From Candidatus Latescibacterota bacterium (GTDB lineage Bacteria; JAAXHH01), in the NCBI GenBank assembly GCA_022822725.1, contig JAJEAN010000007.1:626382-690381 (forward strand): a stretch of 64,000 nucleotides of DNA, read 5' to 3'. The translations under genes were made by a program, and so were the position numbers. Of the stretch, positions 43,071-51,768 are shown one piece after another (within the stretch, counting starts at the first letter, position 1; each line of letters starts with the position of its first letter). The notes under the pieces are model-generated. The model saw only the letters and a list, made by a program, of their open reading frames with translations. It ran no database searches and was not told the origin of the DNA.

Positions 43071-44224
43071 TTCGACTCCTTCCCGAGCGCTACGGCCTTC
43101 TGAACGGCTTCCGCCATGGTGTCGACGGCAACGAGCCCCACGGATTCAAGTATTTTCCGGCCTTCCGCTTCATTGGTACCGGTGAGCCGGATCACGATGG
43201 GCAGCGTGAGCGGTCCGCCGGGACCGTCGGCGATGCGGCGCAGGGCGGTCACGATGCCGTTGGCCACGTCGTCGCAGCGCGTGATTCCGCCGAATATGTT
43301 GAAGAGCACGGCCTTGACCCGGTGGTCGGACGTGATGATGTTCATGGCGGTGACGACCTTGTCCGGGTTCGAACTCCCGCCGATATCCAGAAAGTTGGCG
43401 GGCGTGCCCCCGTAGAACTTCACCATGTCCATCGTCGCCATGGCCAGTCCGGCGCCGTTGACGATGCAGCCGATGTCGCCGTCGAGCTTGACGAAGCTGA
43501 GATCCGCGTCTCGTGCCTCGGCCTCGGTGGGCTCTTCGGACTCGGGATCGCGCATGGCCTCGATTTCCTCGTGCCTGAACAGGGCGTTGTCGTCGATGTT
43601 CATCTTGCCGTCCAGTGCCCACAACTTGCCTTCCGGCGTGGTCACGAGGGGGTTGATCTCCGCCAGGGACGCGTCGCTTTCCATAAAGGCGTCGTACAGC
43701 CGGGCGAGCATGCCGGCGGCCTGGTTGACCTGTGCGGGATCGGAATAGAGCTTGTAGGCCAGGGACCGGGCCTGGAACGGGAGCAGGCCGAGCAGGGGAT
43801 CGACGGCCAGTTTGTGGATCTTCTCCGGGGTATCCCGGGCGACTTCCTCGATATCGACGCCGCCCGCCGCGCTGACCATGAACACCGGCCGTCGGGTCTG
43901 CCGGTCGAGGATGATGCCCACGTAGGCTTCGTGGCCGATCTCCACCGCTTCGGCCACGAGGACCTGCCGGACCGTCAGCCCTTTGATGTCCATGCCCAGG
44001 ATCCGCCCTGCGACATCGAAGGCTTCATCGGGCGTCGAGGCAAGTTTCACGCCGCCCGCCTTGCCCCGGCCTCCGACGTGCACCTGGGCCTTGACCACCA
44101 CCCGCGTGTCCAGTTCCTCGGCGATGCGCCGGGCTTCTTCGGGCGTCCGGGCCACCTGTTCCCGCGGGATCGCCATCCCGTGCCTCGCGAAGATGCCCTT
44201 CGCCTGGAATTCGTGTATGTTCAA
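43067..44224 (-). CDS. sucC: Succinyl-CoA synthetase beta subunit
   Basis: A 385-residue subunit with an ATP-grasp domain: [55 protein letters not shown] and [12 protein letters not shown]. The start is a TTG at 44224 with AAGGAG about 9 bases upstream, matching the usual N-terminus M-N-I-H-E-(F/Y); the open frame upstream is not conserved-looking. It pairs with SucD downstream. Confidence 0.96.
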   Translation of the reverse strand: MNIHEFQAKGIFARHGMAIPREQVARTPEEARRIAEELDTRVVVKAQVHVGGRGKAGGVKLASTPDEAFDVAGRILGMDIKGLTVRQVLVAEAVEIGHEAYVGIILDRQTRRPVFMVSAAGGVDIEEVARDTPEKIHKLAVDPLLGLLPFQARSLAYKLYSDPAQVNQAAGMLARLYDAFMESDASLAEINPLVTTPEGKLWALDGKMNIDDNALFRHEEIEAMRDPESEEPTEAEARDADLSFVKLDGDIGCIVNGAGLAMATMDMVKFYGGTPANFLDIGGSSNPDKVVTAMNIITSDHRVKAVLFNIFGGITRCDDVANGIVTALRRIADGPGGPLTLPIVIRLTGTNEAEGRKILESVGLVAVDTMAEAVQKAVALGKESK

Positions 44225-44309
44225 ATCCTGCTCCTTGTGTGTACTGGTTGCCTTTGCGTCTATTACACTCGTAACGGGACCCTTTGTTCCATCGGCCGTC
44301 CCGCCGGTC

Positions 44310-45848
44310 TCAGGCCTGCCTTCCCACCATGCCGCCCAGGGCGTCAAAGCCCGGTTTGAGAGCCGGATACATGGATCTGAAGATCCCGTAGCACTCTTCG
44401 TAGCGTTCCGAAGCTTCCGGGTCCGGTTCCGTCCGGGACACGACCTCGACCAGGTCGTCCGCTGCGTCTTCTACCGTGTCGTACACGCCGGTACCGACAG
44501 CGGCCAGGATGGCGGCGCCAAAGGCGGGGCCTTCCTCGGCGTTCACGGTGACGACCTCCGCCCCGTAGACGTCCGCCTGGATCTGCCGCCAGAGGCCGCT
44601 CCGCGCGCCGCCGCCCGTGGAACGGACCTGACCGACGGACAGTCCGAGTTCCCGCATGATTTCGATGGAATCCCGCAGGGCGAAGGTCACGCCCTCCATC
44701 ACGGAGCGGATCATGTGGGGCCGGCCGTGCCGTCCCGTGATGCCGATGAACGCGCCCCGCGCGTTGGCGTCCTTGTGCGGGGTGCGCTCGCCCATGAGGT
44801 AGGGGAGAAACACCAGGCCCTCGCTGCCCGCCGGTGCACGGGCCGCCTGGGCCGTGAGCAGCTCGTAGGGGTCGGTGTCCAGCATCCGGGCCGCACTGAC
44901 CTCGACTTCACCCAGCGTATTGCGCAGCCACTGGAAGGCGCCGCCGGCGAAAAGTGTGACTCCCATGAGATACCACTTGTCGGGGACGCTGTGGCAGAAG
45001 GTATGGACGCGCAGTTGCGGATCCACGCGGACATCGTCGGTGTGGGCGAAGACGACGCCCGACGTACCCAGGCTGGCCAGGATCCGGCCGGAACGGACGA
45101 TGCCTGCGCCCACGGCGCCACAGGTGTTGTCGGCCCCGCCGCCGACGACGGGCGTGCCGGGCTTCAGTCCCATATCCGCGGCTGCTTCCTCCGTCACGCG
45201 GCCGCAGACGTCGATGGATTCGAAGGTGGGCGGCAGGAACTCCGCGGGCAGGCCGATGGCGTCCAGCATGGCGCCGGACCACCTACGCGCGCGAACGTCG
45301 AACAGCAGCGTGCCCGCGGCGTCGGAGACTTCCATGGCGTATTCGCCGGTCATGCGGAACCGGATGTAGTCCTTCGGCAGCATGACCTTTCGGATGCGGC
45401 CATAGACTTCCGGCTCGTGGTCGCGGACCCAGACCAGCTTGGGCGCGGTGAAGCCTTCGAGGGCCGGATTGGACACCCAGTCCACCAGGTTTTCCTCGCC
45501 CGCCTGTTCCGTGATCCAGCGGCACTGCTCCGTGGTCCGCGTGTCGCACCACAGGATGGAAGGCCGGAGCACCTCGTCCCGCTCATCCAGCAGGACCGAA
45601 CTGTGCATCTGCCCGGACAGGCCGATCCCGGCGATGGATTCGGCCGGTACGTCCGCGGCGCTCATCGCTTCGCGCACCGTATTCGACGCCGCGCGCCACC
45701 AGTCCGCCGGATCCTGTTCGGCCCAGTTGGGTCGGGGCGTGTGCAGGGGGATCTCCTCGAAGGCCCGGGCCGCCAGCTCGCCCCGTTCGTCGACGACGAT
45801 CGTCTTGATGCCCGAGGTGCCGATATCGATGCCGATCAGGTGTCTCAT
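44310..45848 (-). CDS. xylB: Xylulokinase (FGGY family carbohydrate kinase)
   Basis: A 512-residue kinase from the ATG at 45848. Motifs: HLIGIDIGTSGIKTIVVDE (phosphate-1), GIGLSGQMHSSVLLDE (substrate loop typical of xylulokinases), GGGADNTCGAVGAGIV, and RSTGGGARSGLWRQIQADV (adenosine loop). It phosphorylates D-xylulose or a similar ketose. No xylose isomerase is adjacent, so the exact sugar is inferred. It lies 85 bases upstream of sucC and follows the sigma-factor terminator. Confidence 0.9.
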   Translation of the reverse strand: MRHLIGIDIGTSGIKTIVVDERGELAARAFEEIPLHTPRPNWAEQDPADWWRAASNTVREAMSAADVPAESIAGIGLSGQMHSSVLLDERDEVLRPSILWCDTRTTEQCRWITEQAGEENLVDWVSNPALEGFTAPKLVWVRDHEPEVYGRIRKVMLPKDYIRFRMTGEYAMEVSDAAGTLLFDVRARRWSGAMLDAIGLPAEFLPPTFESIDVCGRVTEEAAADMGLKPGTPVVGGGADNTCGAVGAGIVRSGRILASLGTSGVVFAHTDDVRVDPQLRVHTFCHSVPDKWYLMGVTLFAGGAFQWLRNTLGEVEVSAARMLDTDPYELLTAQAARAPAGSEGLVFLPYLMGERTPHKDANARGAFIGITGRHGRPHMIRSVMEGVTFALRDSIEIMRELGLSVGQVRSTGGGARSGLWRQIQADVYGAEVVTVNAEEGPAFGAAILAAVGTGVYDTVEDAADDLVEVVSRTEPDPEASERYEECYGIFRSMYPALKPGFDALGGMVGRQA

Positions 45849-45888
45849 AGGTGAGCCAATTTCTGTCTGAACCGTGCCTCTCCGGCAC

Positions 45889-45913
45889 AAAAAAACCTGC
45901 GCAATACCGCAGG
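45889..45913 (-). terminator. Intrinsic terminator of the sigma factor gene
   Basis: On the minus strand a 6-bp stem CCTGCG/CGCAGG with a 6-base loop is followed directly by seven T residues. It lies 30 bases after the sigma-factor stop codon. Confidence 0.85.
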
Positions 45914-45942
45914 AGCGAGATGATTGGGACCGGAAGCCGGAT

Positions 45943-46827
45943 TCAACTCATATAAGCGTTCAGCCGGACGCTGCGGGAAGTATGGCGCAATCGGCGGATC
46001 GCCCGTTCCTTAATCTGGCGCACGCGTTCTCGGGTCAGGCCGAACTGCTTCCCGATTTCATCCAGGGTCATCGGCTTTTCCCGGTTGATCCCGAAATAGA
46101 AACGGATCACGGCGGCTTCGCGGTCCGTGAGCGTATTGAGGGCCCAGACCACTTCCTCTTTCAGCGACTTCTCCATGACCGGCGTTTCCGGCGACTCGAT
46201 GGTCGTGTCTTCGATTACGTCGAGCAGGCGCCCCTCCTCGCCCGGAGAAAAAGGCGCGTCGAGCGACAGGTGGGGGCTGAACGTCCGCATGATGTTGACC
46301 ACATCCTTGTGATCCAGCGACAGCTTCCCGGCGATTTCATGGGTCGTGGGTTCCCGGCCCAGTTCCTGCTTGAGGCCCCGTACTGTCTTGTTGATCCGTC
46401 GCAGTTCCTCGGCCCGGTTCAACGGCAGTCGGAAGATCCGGGACTGTTCGGCCAGGGCCTGCATGATCGCCTGCCGCACCCACCAGACCGCGTAGGAAAT
46501 GAACTTGAACCCCTTGTGTTCGTCGTAGCGCTGGGCGGCCTTGATCAGGCCGATGTTACCCTCGTTGATCAGGTCGGACAGCGGCAGGCCCTGGTTCTGG
46601 TACTGCCTGGCCACCACGACGACGAACCGCAGGTTGGCCTGGATCAGCTTGTTGATGGCGCCGTTTACCCCGTTGCGCGCGTCGCGCGCCAGCGCCATTT
46701 CCTCCTGCAGGTTCAATACCGGTATGGTCCTGATTTCTTTCAGGTAGGTATCGAGCGACCGGTCATCACCGGAATTCCGTGATCCAACCCGGGAAATGTT
46801 GACATCCGACTGGGCGGACTTGGGCAT
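45943..46827 (-). CDS. rpoD: Primary-type RNA polymerase sigma-70 factor
   Basis: A 294-residue sigma factor, started at the ATG at 46827 with GGAGA 6 bases upstream. Region 1.2 is DDRSLDTYLKEI. Region 2 is NLRFVVVVARQYQNQGLPLSDLINEGNIGLI and RYDEHKGFKFISYAVWWVRQAI (core binding and -10 recognition). Region 3 is RLPLNRAEELRRI. Region 4 is MTLDEIGKQFGLTRERVRQIKERAIRRLRH (-35 recognition). Region 1.1 is missing, as in the short primary sigma factors of Bacteroidetes and other FCB bacteria. It has its own promoter (46991-47019) and terminator, forming a single-gene unit. Confidence 0.92.
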   Translation of the reverse strand: MPKSAQSDVNISRVGSRNSGDDRSLDTYLKEIRTIPVLNLQEEMALARDARNGVNGAINKLIQANLRFVVVVARQYQNQGLPLSDLINEGNIGLIKAAQRYDEHKGFKFISYAVWWVRQAIMQALAEQSRIFRLPLNRAEELRRINKTVRGLKQELGREPTTHEIAGKLSLDHKDVVNIMRTFSPHLSLDAPFSPGEEGRLLDVIEDTTIESPETPVMEKSLKEEVVWALNTLTDREAAVIRFYFGINREKPMTLDEIGKQFGLTRERVRQIKERAIRRLRHTSRSVRLNAYMS

Positions 46828-46990
46828 GAACATTCTCCGGCACCGATTGCAGACCGGTTGGAGACAGCCGAACGCTGTCCCGCCGAACTGTTTGTGGCAG
46901 CGTTAGTTGCGGATTTCGATCGGTTCAGGGCGAACCGGGGTCTGCGCGACCGCCTGCGCGACAATTCCGTTTCTCCTGAAACTTACGAAA

Positions 46991-47019
46991 CTATAATAAT
47001 GGCCCGGTCGGGGCGTCAA
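46991..47019 (-). promoter_or_regulatory. Promoter of the sigma factor gene
   Basis: Minus-strand TTGACG (47014-47019), 17-base spacer, TTATAG (46991-46996). The leader to the start codon is about 155 bases; no other gene lies in 46834-47058. Confidence 0.65.
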
Positions 47020-47058
47020 GATAAATCAAACCAAATTTCACCGTGAGACAACCCCGGT

Positions 47059-48774
47059 TCAAAACACCCGTTCCTCGACGTTGTTGCCGATATAGATGTC
47101 CATCATCGTGGTCCGGTTGCCCCAGAAATGGTCCTGCCCCCACGAATTGGGATCCAGGCCTTTGAACCAGGGCTTGCGCAGGTCCAGCACGTGGGTGTGA
47201 TAGATGAAGACGCCACCCGCCTCTTCCACCAGGATGCGTTCGGCCTGCGCGTAGTAATCCATGCGTTTCGCTTCGTCCATCGTCGTCCCCCCGGCCTGCA
47301 GCAACCGGTCGAAGGCGTCATTTTTCCAGTCATGCCGTCCGTGGCCGACCGGCTGGGAATGCCAGACCTGGGACAGCATGTTGTGGGGATCGGGATAGTC
47401 GTACTGATAGGGGATCAGTCCGAAGGGAATGGAATACTGGTACATGTTGTCCATGTAGAGGCCGATTTCCTGGTTCCGGATCTCGACGCGCATGCCCAGG
47501 GTCTCCAGCAGCATGCCCTGGATCGCCTGTGCGATGCCCATCTGGGTCGGGTCCGCCTGTCGAAGCCAGAACTCGATATCGGGCAGGCCCTTGCCGCCCG
47601 GATAGCCGGCTTCCGAAAGCAGGCGCCGTGCCTCGGACGGGTCGTAACGCTGGACATCCTTCAGCAGATCGCCCGTGTATCCCGGGAAGTTGGGCGGCAG
47701 CATCGTGTAGGCGGGCGTGCCGTGGCCCTGCAGGATGACCCGGCAGATGGTCTCGCGGTCGAGGGCGTGGCTGACGGCCCGCCGGACCCGTGCGTCGTCG
47801 AAGGGAGGTATCGCGGTCCGGAAGAAGAGGTACCAGGTCTGGAAATGGGCGTTGGAGGTCAGGTCCCGGGTCAGTTCGGGGCTGTTCTCGATCTCGCCCA
47901 GGAATTGGGCAAAAACGCCCTGGCGGTCGACCTCGTTGTTCTCGTAGGGCGTGATGCCGGGATGGGTGCCGGCGATGATGAACTTCAGCTTGATCTTCTC
48001 CAGGTAGCCCGGGTAGGGCCCGTTGTAGTAGGGATTCAGGTCATAGGAAATAAATCGGTCGGTGATCCATTCATCCAGCCTGTAACTGTAGTTGCTGACC
48101 ATGTTGCCCGGCTCGGTCCAGCGTCGACCGTATTTCCGCACCTGCCAGGGCGGCACGGGCGCCGCGGAATTATAGGCCATGATGTGGGGGAGGAAGGGGC
48201 AGGGGGCCTCGGCCTCGATTTCCAGGGTCAGCTCGTCGATGGCGCGCACGCCCACCGAGTCCGGATCGCTGATATGGCCGTGGTTGAAGTCCCGCGCGTT
48301 CTTGATATTGTAGAATAGAAAAGCAAAGACATTGCCCTCGTCCGGGTCCAGGAAGCGCTTGAAGGTGTACTCGAAATCGTGGGCGGTCACGTCCCGTCCG
48401 TCGCTCCAGCGGGCGCCTTCCCGCAGATGGAAGGTCCAGGTGCGCCCGTCCTCGGAAGGTTCCCAGCGGTCGGCGGCCCCGGGAATGAGGACATCGTCGG
48501 CATCGAACATGGTAAGCCGTTCGAACAGAAAGGGATCCGCGCCTTTGACGCCGTAGTTGTCCATGCTCACGTCCAGTGTCTTGGGCTCTTCGATGAAGTA
48601 CATCAGGATCTGTTCGTGGAGCGGTGCGGCGTCGGGCGGCAACTGCTTCCCCAGGCTGTTGACCACGGGACCTTCGGCGATCTGGACCTGGGCGCTTTCG
48701 TCGTCGCCGCAAGCCGATGCGCAGAAGAAAGCGAGGAGGAGGGCTCGGACCGTGAAGGCGTGGGAGAAGTTCAT
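47059..48774 (-). CDS. ABC transporter substrate-binding lipoprotein, peptide type (SBP_bac_5)
   Basis: A 571-residue lipoprotein from the ATG at 48774: hydrophobic leader ending FFCASAC, acylated at Cys22, followed by GDDES. The frame is open upstream, but only through a 19-base repeat, so it is excluded. DppA/OppA-like motifs include FEYTFKRFLDPDEGNVFAF, DARVRRAVSHALDRETICR and AAPVPPWQVRKYGRRW. The family captures peptides, nickel or oligosaccharides. No permease or ATPase gene is adjacent, so it may be an orphan binding protein. Confidence 0.92.
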   Translation of the reverse strand: MNFSHAFTVRALLLAFFCASACGDDESAQVQIAEGPVVNSLGKQLPPDAAPLHEQILMYFIEEPKTLDVSMDNYGVKGADPFLFERLTMFDADDVLIPGAADRWEPSEDGRTWTFHLREGARWSDGRDVTAHDFEYTFKRFLDPDEGNVFAFLFYNIKNARDFNHGHISDPDSVGVRAIDELTLEIEAEAPCPFLPHIMAYNSAAPVPPWQVRKYGRRWTEPGNMVSNYSYRLDEWITDRFISYDLNPYYNGPYPGYLEKIKLKFIIAGTHPGITPYENNEVDRQGVFAQFLGEIENSPELTRDLTSNAHFQTWYLFFRTAIPPFDDARVRRAVSHALDRETICRVILQGHGTPAYTMLPPNFPGYTGDLLKDVQRYDPSEARRLLSEAGYPGGKGLPDIEFWLRQADPTQMGIAQAIQGMLLETLGMRVEIRNQEIGLYMDNMYQYSIPFGLIPYQYDYPDPHNMLSQVWHSQPVGHGRHDWKNDAFDRLLQAGGTTMDEAKRMDYYAQAERILVEEAGGVFIYHTHVLDLRKPWFKGLDPNSWGQDHFWGNRTTMMDIYIGNNVEERVF

Positions 48775-48796
48775 GCGAGCTACCTTTGATCGTATT

Positions 48797-48881
48797 CGGA
48801 CCGGATGACTGGATACGGACCGGATAACCGGTTTCGGACCGGTTGATCGAATTCGGACCGGTTGACCGGATTCGGACCGGA
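48797..48881. repeat. 19-bp tandem array in the leader of the binding-protein gene
   Basis: Four 19-base units each beginning CGGACCGG (48797, 48816, 48835, 48854) plus a partial fifth at 48873. They start 22 bases upstream of the start codon. The unit is not a multiple of 3. Confidence 0.93.
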
Positions 48882-48999
48882 CATCGAGACACTGGCGCCG
48901 CGATGGGTTAAAGGAACGGCTACGCGGCAGCTTGCGTGCTCGAACTATGCCGGATATGCGGTTTTGCGTGTTTCCTGTAAAATGACCACCTGCCCTTGC

Positions 49000-49062
49000 C
49001 CGGGTCAATAGAAAAGCGCAGGGCGGTCAGGCCGGGTCAATAGAAAAGCGCAGGGCGGTCAG
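49000..49062. repeat. 32-bp tandem duplication in the divergent promoter region
   Basis: A 31-base word starting CCGGGTCAATAGAAAAGCGC occurs at 49000 and 49032 without differences. On the minus strand each copy contains TATTGACC, a possible -35 element. Confidence 0.92.
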
Positions 49063-49072
49063 ACCGCGTCTC

Positions 49073-49101
49073 TTGACACCGGGGATGGGGGTGGCTAGGT
49101 T
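49073..49101 (+). promoter_or_regulatory. Candidate promoter of the APC permease gene
   Basis: TTGACA (49073-49078), 17-base spacer, TAGGTT (49096-49101). Same hexamers and spacing as the tRNA-Arg promoter. The permease ATG is 90 bases downstream. Confidence 0.55.
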
Positions 49102-49145
49102 AGTGGCGATCCCTCCCGCTCACGCAAGCCATTGCTTGAACCACG

Positions 49146-49190
49146 CCAGGCAGTCCCGAGCCAGGCATTCCCGAGCCAGGCAGTCCAGAC
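49146..49190. repeat. 15-bp tandem repeat abutting the permease start codon
   Basis: Three 15-base units (CCAGGCAGTCCCGAG, CCAGGCATTCCCGAG, CCAGGCAGTCCAGAC) end one base before the ATG at 49192. They occupy the place where a ribosome binding site would be; no Shine-Dalgarno sequence is visible. Confidence 0.93.
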
Positions 49191-49191
49191 C

Positions 49192-50541
49192 ATGTCCGAT
49201 CCACAGGCGAAACCTGCCCGTCCCACGCTGCGCAAATCCCTCGGGCTTTTCGACGGCATCACCATCCTTGTAGGCATAACCATCGGAGCCGGTATCTTCT
49301 CGGCGCCCCAGATCATCGCGGGCTTTACCGGTTCCTTCACGCCCATCCTCTGGCTCTGGATCGCGGGCGGGGCCTTCATTTTCATCGGCGGCCTGGTCTA
49401 CGCGGAACTGGGCAGCCGGATGCCGGACACGGGCGGCGAGTACATGTACATCAGCCGCGCCTTCGGCCCCTTTGCCGGGTTCATGTTCGGCTGGTCCCAG
49501 CTATTCATCATCCGTACCAGTCCCCTCGCCGGCCTGGCCATCGTGACGGTCAATTACTTCACCTATTTCGTCGAACTGACGCACGTGGAACGGATCGCCG
49601 CCGCCCTGTTCATCATCCTGCTGCTGGCCATCCTGAACTATGTGGGCGTGCACCGGGCCGGCTTCTACCAGCGCCTGACCACGGTGCTCAAGGTCGCCGG
49701 CCTGATGGTCCTCGTGCTGCTTGGATTCACCCTGGATTACGGGGGTGAAAACCTGCTGGGGACCGCCGCGGCGCCAACCGGCACGCTGGGGCCCGTCGGC
49801 AATATCATCGCCGCGGCCTTCATGGTGGTCTTCGCCTATATGGGTTTCGAACGGGTGGGCTATTCGGCGGGCGAGATGAAAGACCCCCGGCGTACCATAC
49901 CCCTGACCATGTTCGTGGGGATTACCGCGATCGTCGTGATCTATGTGCTGGCGAATCTCCTCTATCACCAGACCCTGGGCATGGAAGGCGTCCGGTCGAG
50001 CCGCATCGTGGCCTCGGACACGGCCGTCCTGCTGCTGGGACCCCTCGGCGCGGGGTTCATCGCCGTCACCGTCATGATCTCCACGACCGGGAGCATGAAC
50101 GGGACCTTCATGACCGCCACGCGGGTCTATTACGCCATGGCGCGGGACGGACTCTTCTTCAAGTGGCTGGACTACATCCACCCCGTGTACCGTACGCCTT
50201 CGCGGGCCATCATCGCCCATGCCGTGTGGGGAACGGTCATTCTGCTGTTCCGGGGGACCTTCGAGACCATCATGGCGGGGATGGTGTTCGCGGTGCTCAT
50301 CTTCTTCGGGGCCAATACCCTGGCCCTGTTCAGGCTTCGCCGGATGGGCGTTGGTGCAGAAGGCGGTTACAGGGTGCCGCTTTATCCATGGACGCCGGCC
50401 CTCTTCCTGGCGGGCATCCTCGTCCTCGTCGTCCTGCGCGCCGCCTTCGAATGGTACAACTCGCTGATCGACCTCGCCTTCATCGTCACCGGCCTGCCGT
50501 TCTGGTTGATCTGGCGCGGGAGGAGGGGCCGTTCCGGCTGA
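49192..50541 (+). CDS. Amino acid permease (APC superfamily)
   Basis: A 449-residue transporter from the ATG at 49192 (MSDPQAKPARPTLRKSLGL). TM1 has FDGITILVGITIGAGIFSAPQII, the conserved unwound GAGIF substrate site of the APC fold. Further helices include LWIAGGAFIFIGGLVYAELG and FMVVFAYMGFERVGYSAGEMKDPRRTIP, giving about 12 in all. It resembles the L-type (LAT/YkbA) serine or neutral amino acid exchangers. A TTG at 49132 would extend the frame through the 15-base repeat. It has its own candidate promoter. Confidence 0.92.
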   Translation: MSDPQAKPARPTLRKSLGLFDGITILVGITIGAGIFSAPQIIAGFTGSFTPILWLWIAGGAFIFIGGLVYAELGSRMPDTGGEYMYISRAFGPFAGFMFGWSQLFIIRTSPLAGLAIVTVNYFTYFVELTHVERIAAALFIILLLAILNYVGVHRAGFYQRLTTVLKVAGLMVLVLLGFTLDYGGENLLGTAAAPTGTLGPVGNIIAAAFMVVFAYMGFERVGYSAGEMKDPRRTIPLTMFVGITAIVVIYVLANLLYHQTLGMEGVRSSRIVASDTAVLLLGPLGAGFIAVTVMISTTGSMNGTFMTATRVYYAMARDGLFFKWLDYIHPVYRTPSRAIIAHAVWGTVILLFRGTFETIMAGMVFAVLIFFGANTLALFRLRRMGVGAEGGYRVPLYPWTPALFLAGILVLVVLRAAFEWYNSLIDLAFIVTGLPFWLIWRGRRGRSG

Positions 50542-50668
50542 TCCGGCGCGAGACGCAGGTCGGCGGCCGGGTCCGGTGGCCAGTTCACCACATAGAAGCC
50601 CCCTCCCACAACGCGGCAGAGCAACCGCGATGCGTCGCGAACGCGGCCGGTCAACGGTCAGTTTTCCC

Positions 50669-50697
50669 TTTACGGAATCGCTTGTGCCGTGTATATT
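50669..50697 (+). promoter_or_regulatory. Candidate promoter for moaA-moeB
   Basis: TTTACG (50669-50674), 17-base spacer, TATATT (50692-50697), about 65 bases before the moaA ATG. Confidence 0.5.
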
Positions 50698-50763
50698 TAA
50701 CCGTTCCATTCAGGCAGATATTCGAGCGTAACCAGGCCGGACCTGACAGGCCGGAGATCATCC

Positions 50764-51756
50764 ATGAGCTACCAGCTGACGGACAGTTTCGGTCGAACGA
50801 TCAACAACCTGCGGATATCCGTAACGGACCAGTGCAATTTCCGTTGTATCTACTGCATGCCCGAAGAGGGGATGATCTTCCAGCCGCGTGCAGAGATCCT
50901 GACTTTCGAGGAAATCACACGTTTCGTCGGGATCGTTACCGGGCTGGGCATCTCCAAGCTGCGGCTGACCGGCGGTGAACCGACCGTTCGCAAGGATCTT
51001 CCCGTGCTGGTTCGCATGCTGGCCGATCTTCCCGGCGTCCGGGACATGGCCATGACGACCAACGGGTTCCTGCTCAAGAAGATGTCCCGCGGCCTGCGTG
51101 AGGCGGGACTGCCCCGGATCAACGTCAGCCTGGATACGCTGGACCAGGAGAAGTTCAAGCAGATGACCCGTCGCGACGTCCTGCGCAAGGTACTCGACGG
51201 GCTGGAGGAGGCGACCGGGCATTTCAAGCTTCCGATCAAGATCAACGTGGTCGCCATGAAGGGTTATACCGAGGACGAACTCCTCGATTTCGCGAAACTG
51301 GCGCGTACGGGTCCGTACCAGGTGCGTTTCATCGAGTTCATGCCGCTGGACGCGGACCGTTCCTGGACTCGAGACCAGGTGCTGGACGGCGCCGAGATCA
51401 TCGAACGGATCGGCGCGCAGTGGCCCCTGGACGCCGTGAAGCGGCCCGACCAGCGGGAACCTGCCGACCTGTTCCGGTTCCGGGACGGCCAGGGCGAGAT
51501 CGGCCTCATCGCGTCGGTCAGCGAACCCTTTTGCGGCAGTTGCAACCGGATCCGCATCACGGCCGACGGAAAGCTTCGGACCTGCCTGTTCTCCATCAAC
51601 GAAACCGATATCAAGGCCCTGCTGCGGGGCGGTGCCTCGGACGCCGAGATCGCCGAGACGGTCATCGAGGCGGTGCGGAACAAGGAACCGGGACATCACA
51701 TCAACGAACCTGATTTCGTCCAGCCGGAACGGACCATGTCCTCCATCGGCGGATAG
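50764..51756 (+). CDS. moaA: GTP 3',8-cyclase
   Basis: A 330-residue radical SAM enzyme for the first step of molybdenum cofactor synthesis. The N-terminal cluster is CNFRCIYCMPEEG (CxxxCxxC). The C-terminal substrate cluster is PFCGSCNRIRITADGKLRTC. The chain ends in GG (RTMSSIGG), the pair needed for SAM-dependent activity in MoaA. KLRLTGGEPTVRKDL binds SAM. It is followed after 12 bases by the MoeB-like gene. Other mo-cofactor genes (moaC, moaD, moaE) are not in the window. Confidence 0.96.
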   Translation: MSYQLTDSFGRTINNLRISVTDQCNFRCIYCMPEEGMIFQPRAEILTFEEITRFVGIVTGLGISKLRLTGGEPTVRKDLPVLVRMLADLPGVRDMAMTTNGFLLKKMSRGLREAGLPRINVSLDTLDQEKFKQMTRRDVLRKVLDGLEEATGHFKLPIKINVVAMKGYTEDELLDFAKLARTGPYQVRFIEFMPLDADRSWTRDQVLDGAEIIERIGAQWPLDAVKRPDQREPADLFRFRDGQGEIGLIASVSEPFCGSCNRIRITADGKLRTCLFSINETDIKALLRGGASDAEIAETVIEAVRNKEPGHHINEPDFVQPERTMSSIGG

Positions 51757-51768
51757 CAGGAGATCATC

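Larger units (their letters stand above)
48775..49191. other. 417-bp divergent intergenic region with three separate tandem repeats
   Basis: It separates the minus-strand binding protein from the plus-strand permease. It contains a 19-base array (48797-48881), a 32-base duplication (49000-49062), a candidate plus-strand promoter (49073-49101) and a 15-base array (49146-49190). I find no RNA gene or convincing small ORF in it. Confidence 0.8.

Noticed and set aside
47128-48318. A 396-codon plus-strand frame opposite the binding protein gene
   Set aside because: Antisense shadow of a clear SBP_bac_5 lipoprotein; no domain pattern.
48775-49008. N-terminal extension of the binding protein through the 19-bp repeat
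   Set aside because: The repeat unit is not a multiple of 3, the extension has no signal character, and the lipoprotein leader starts at 48774.
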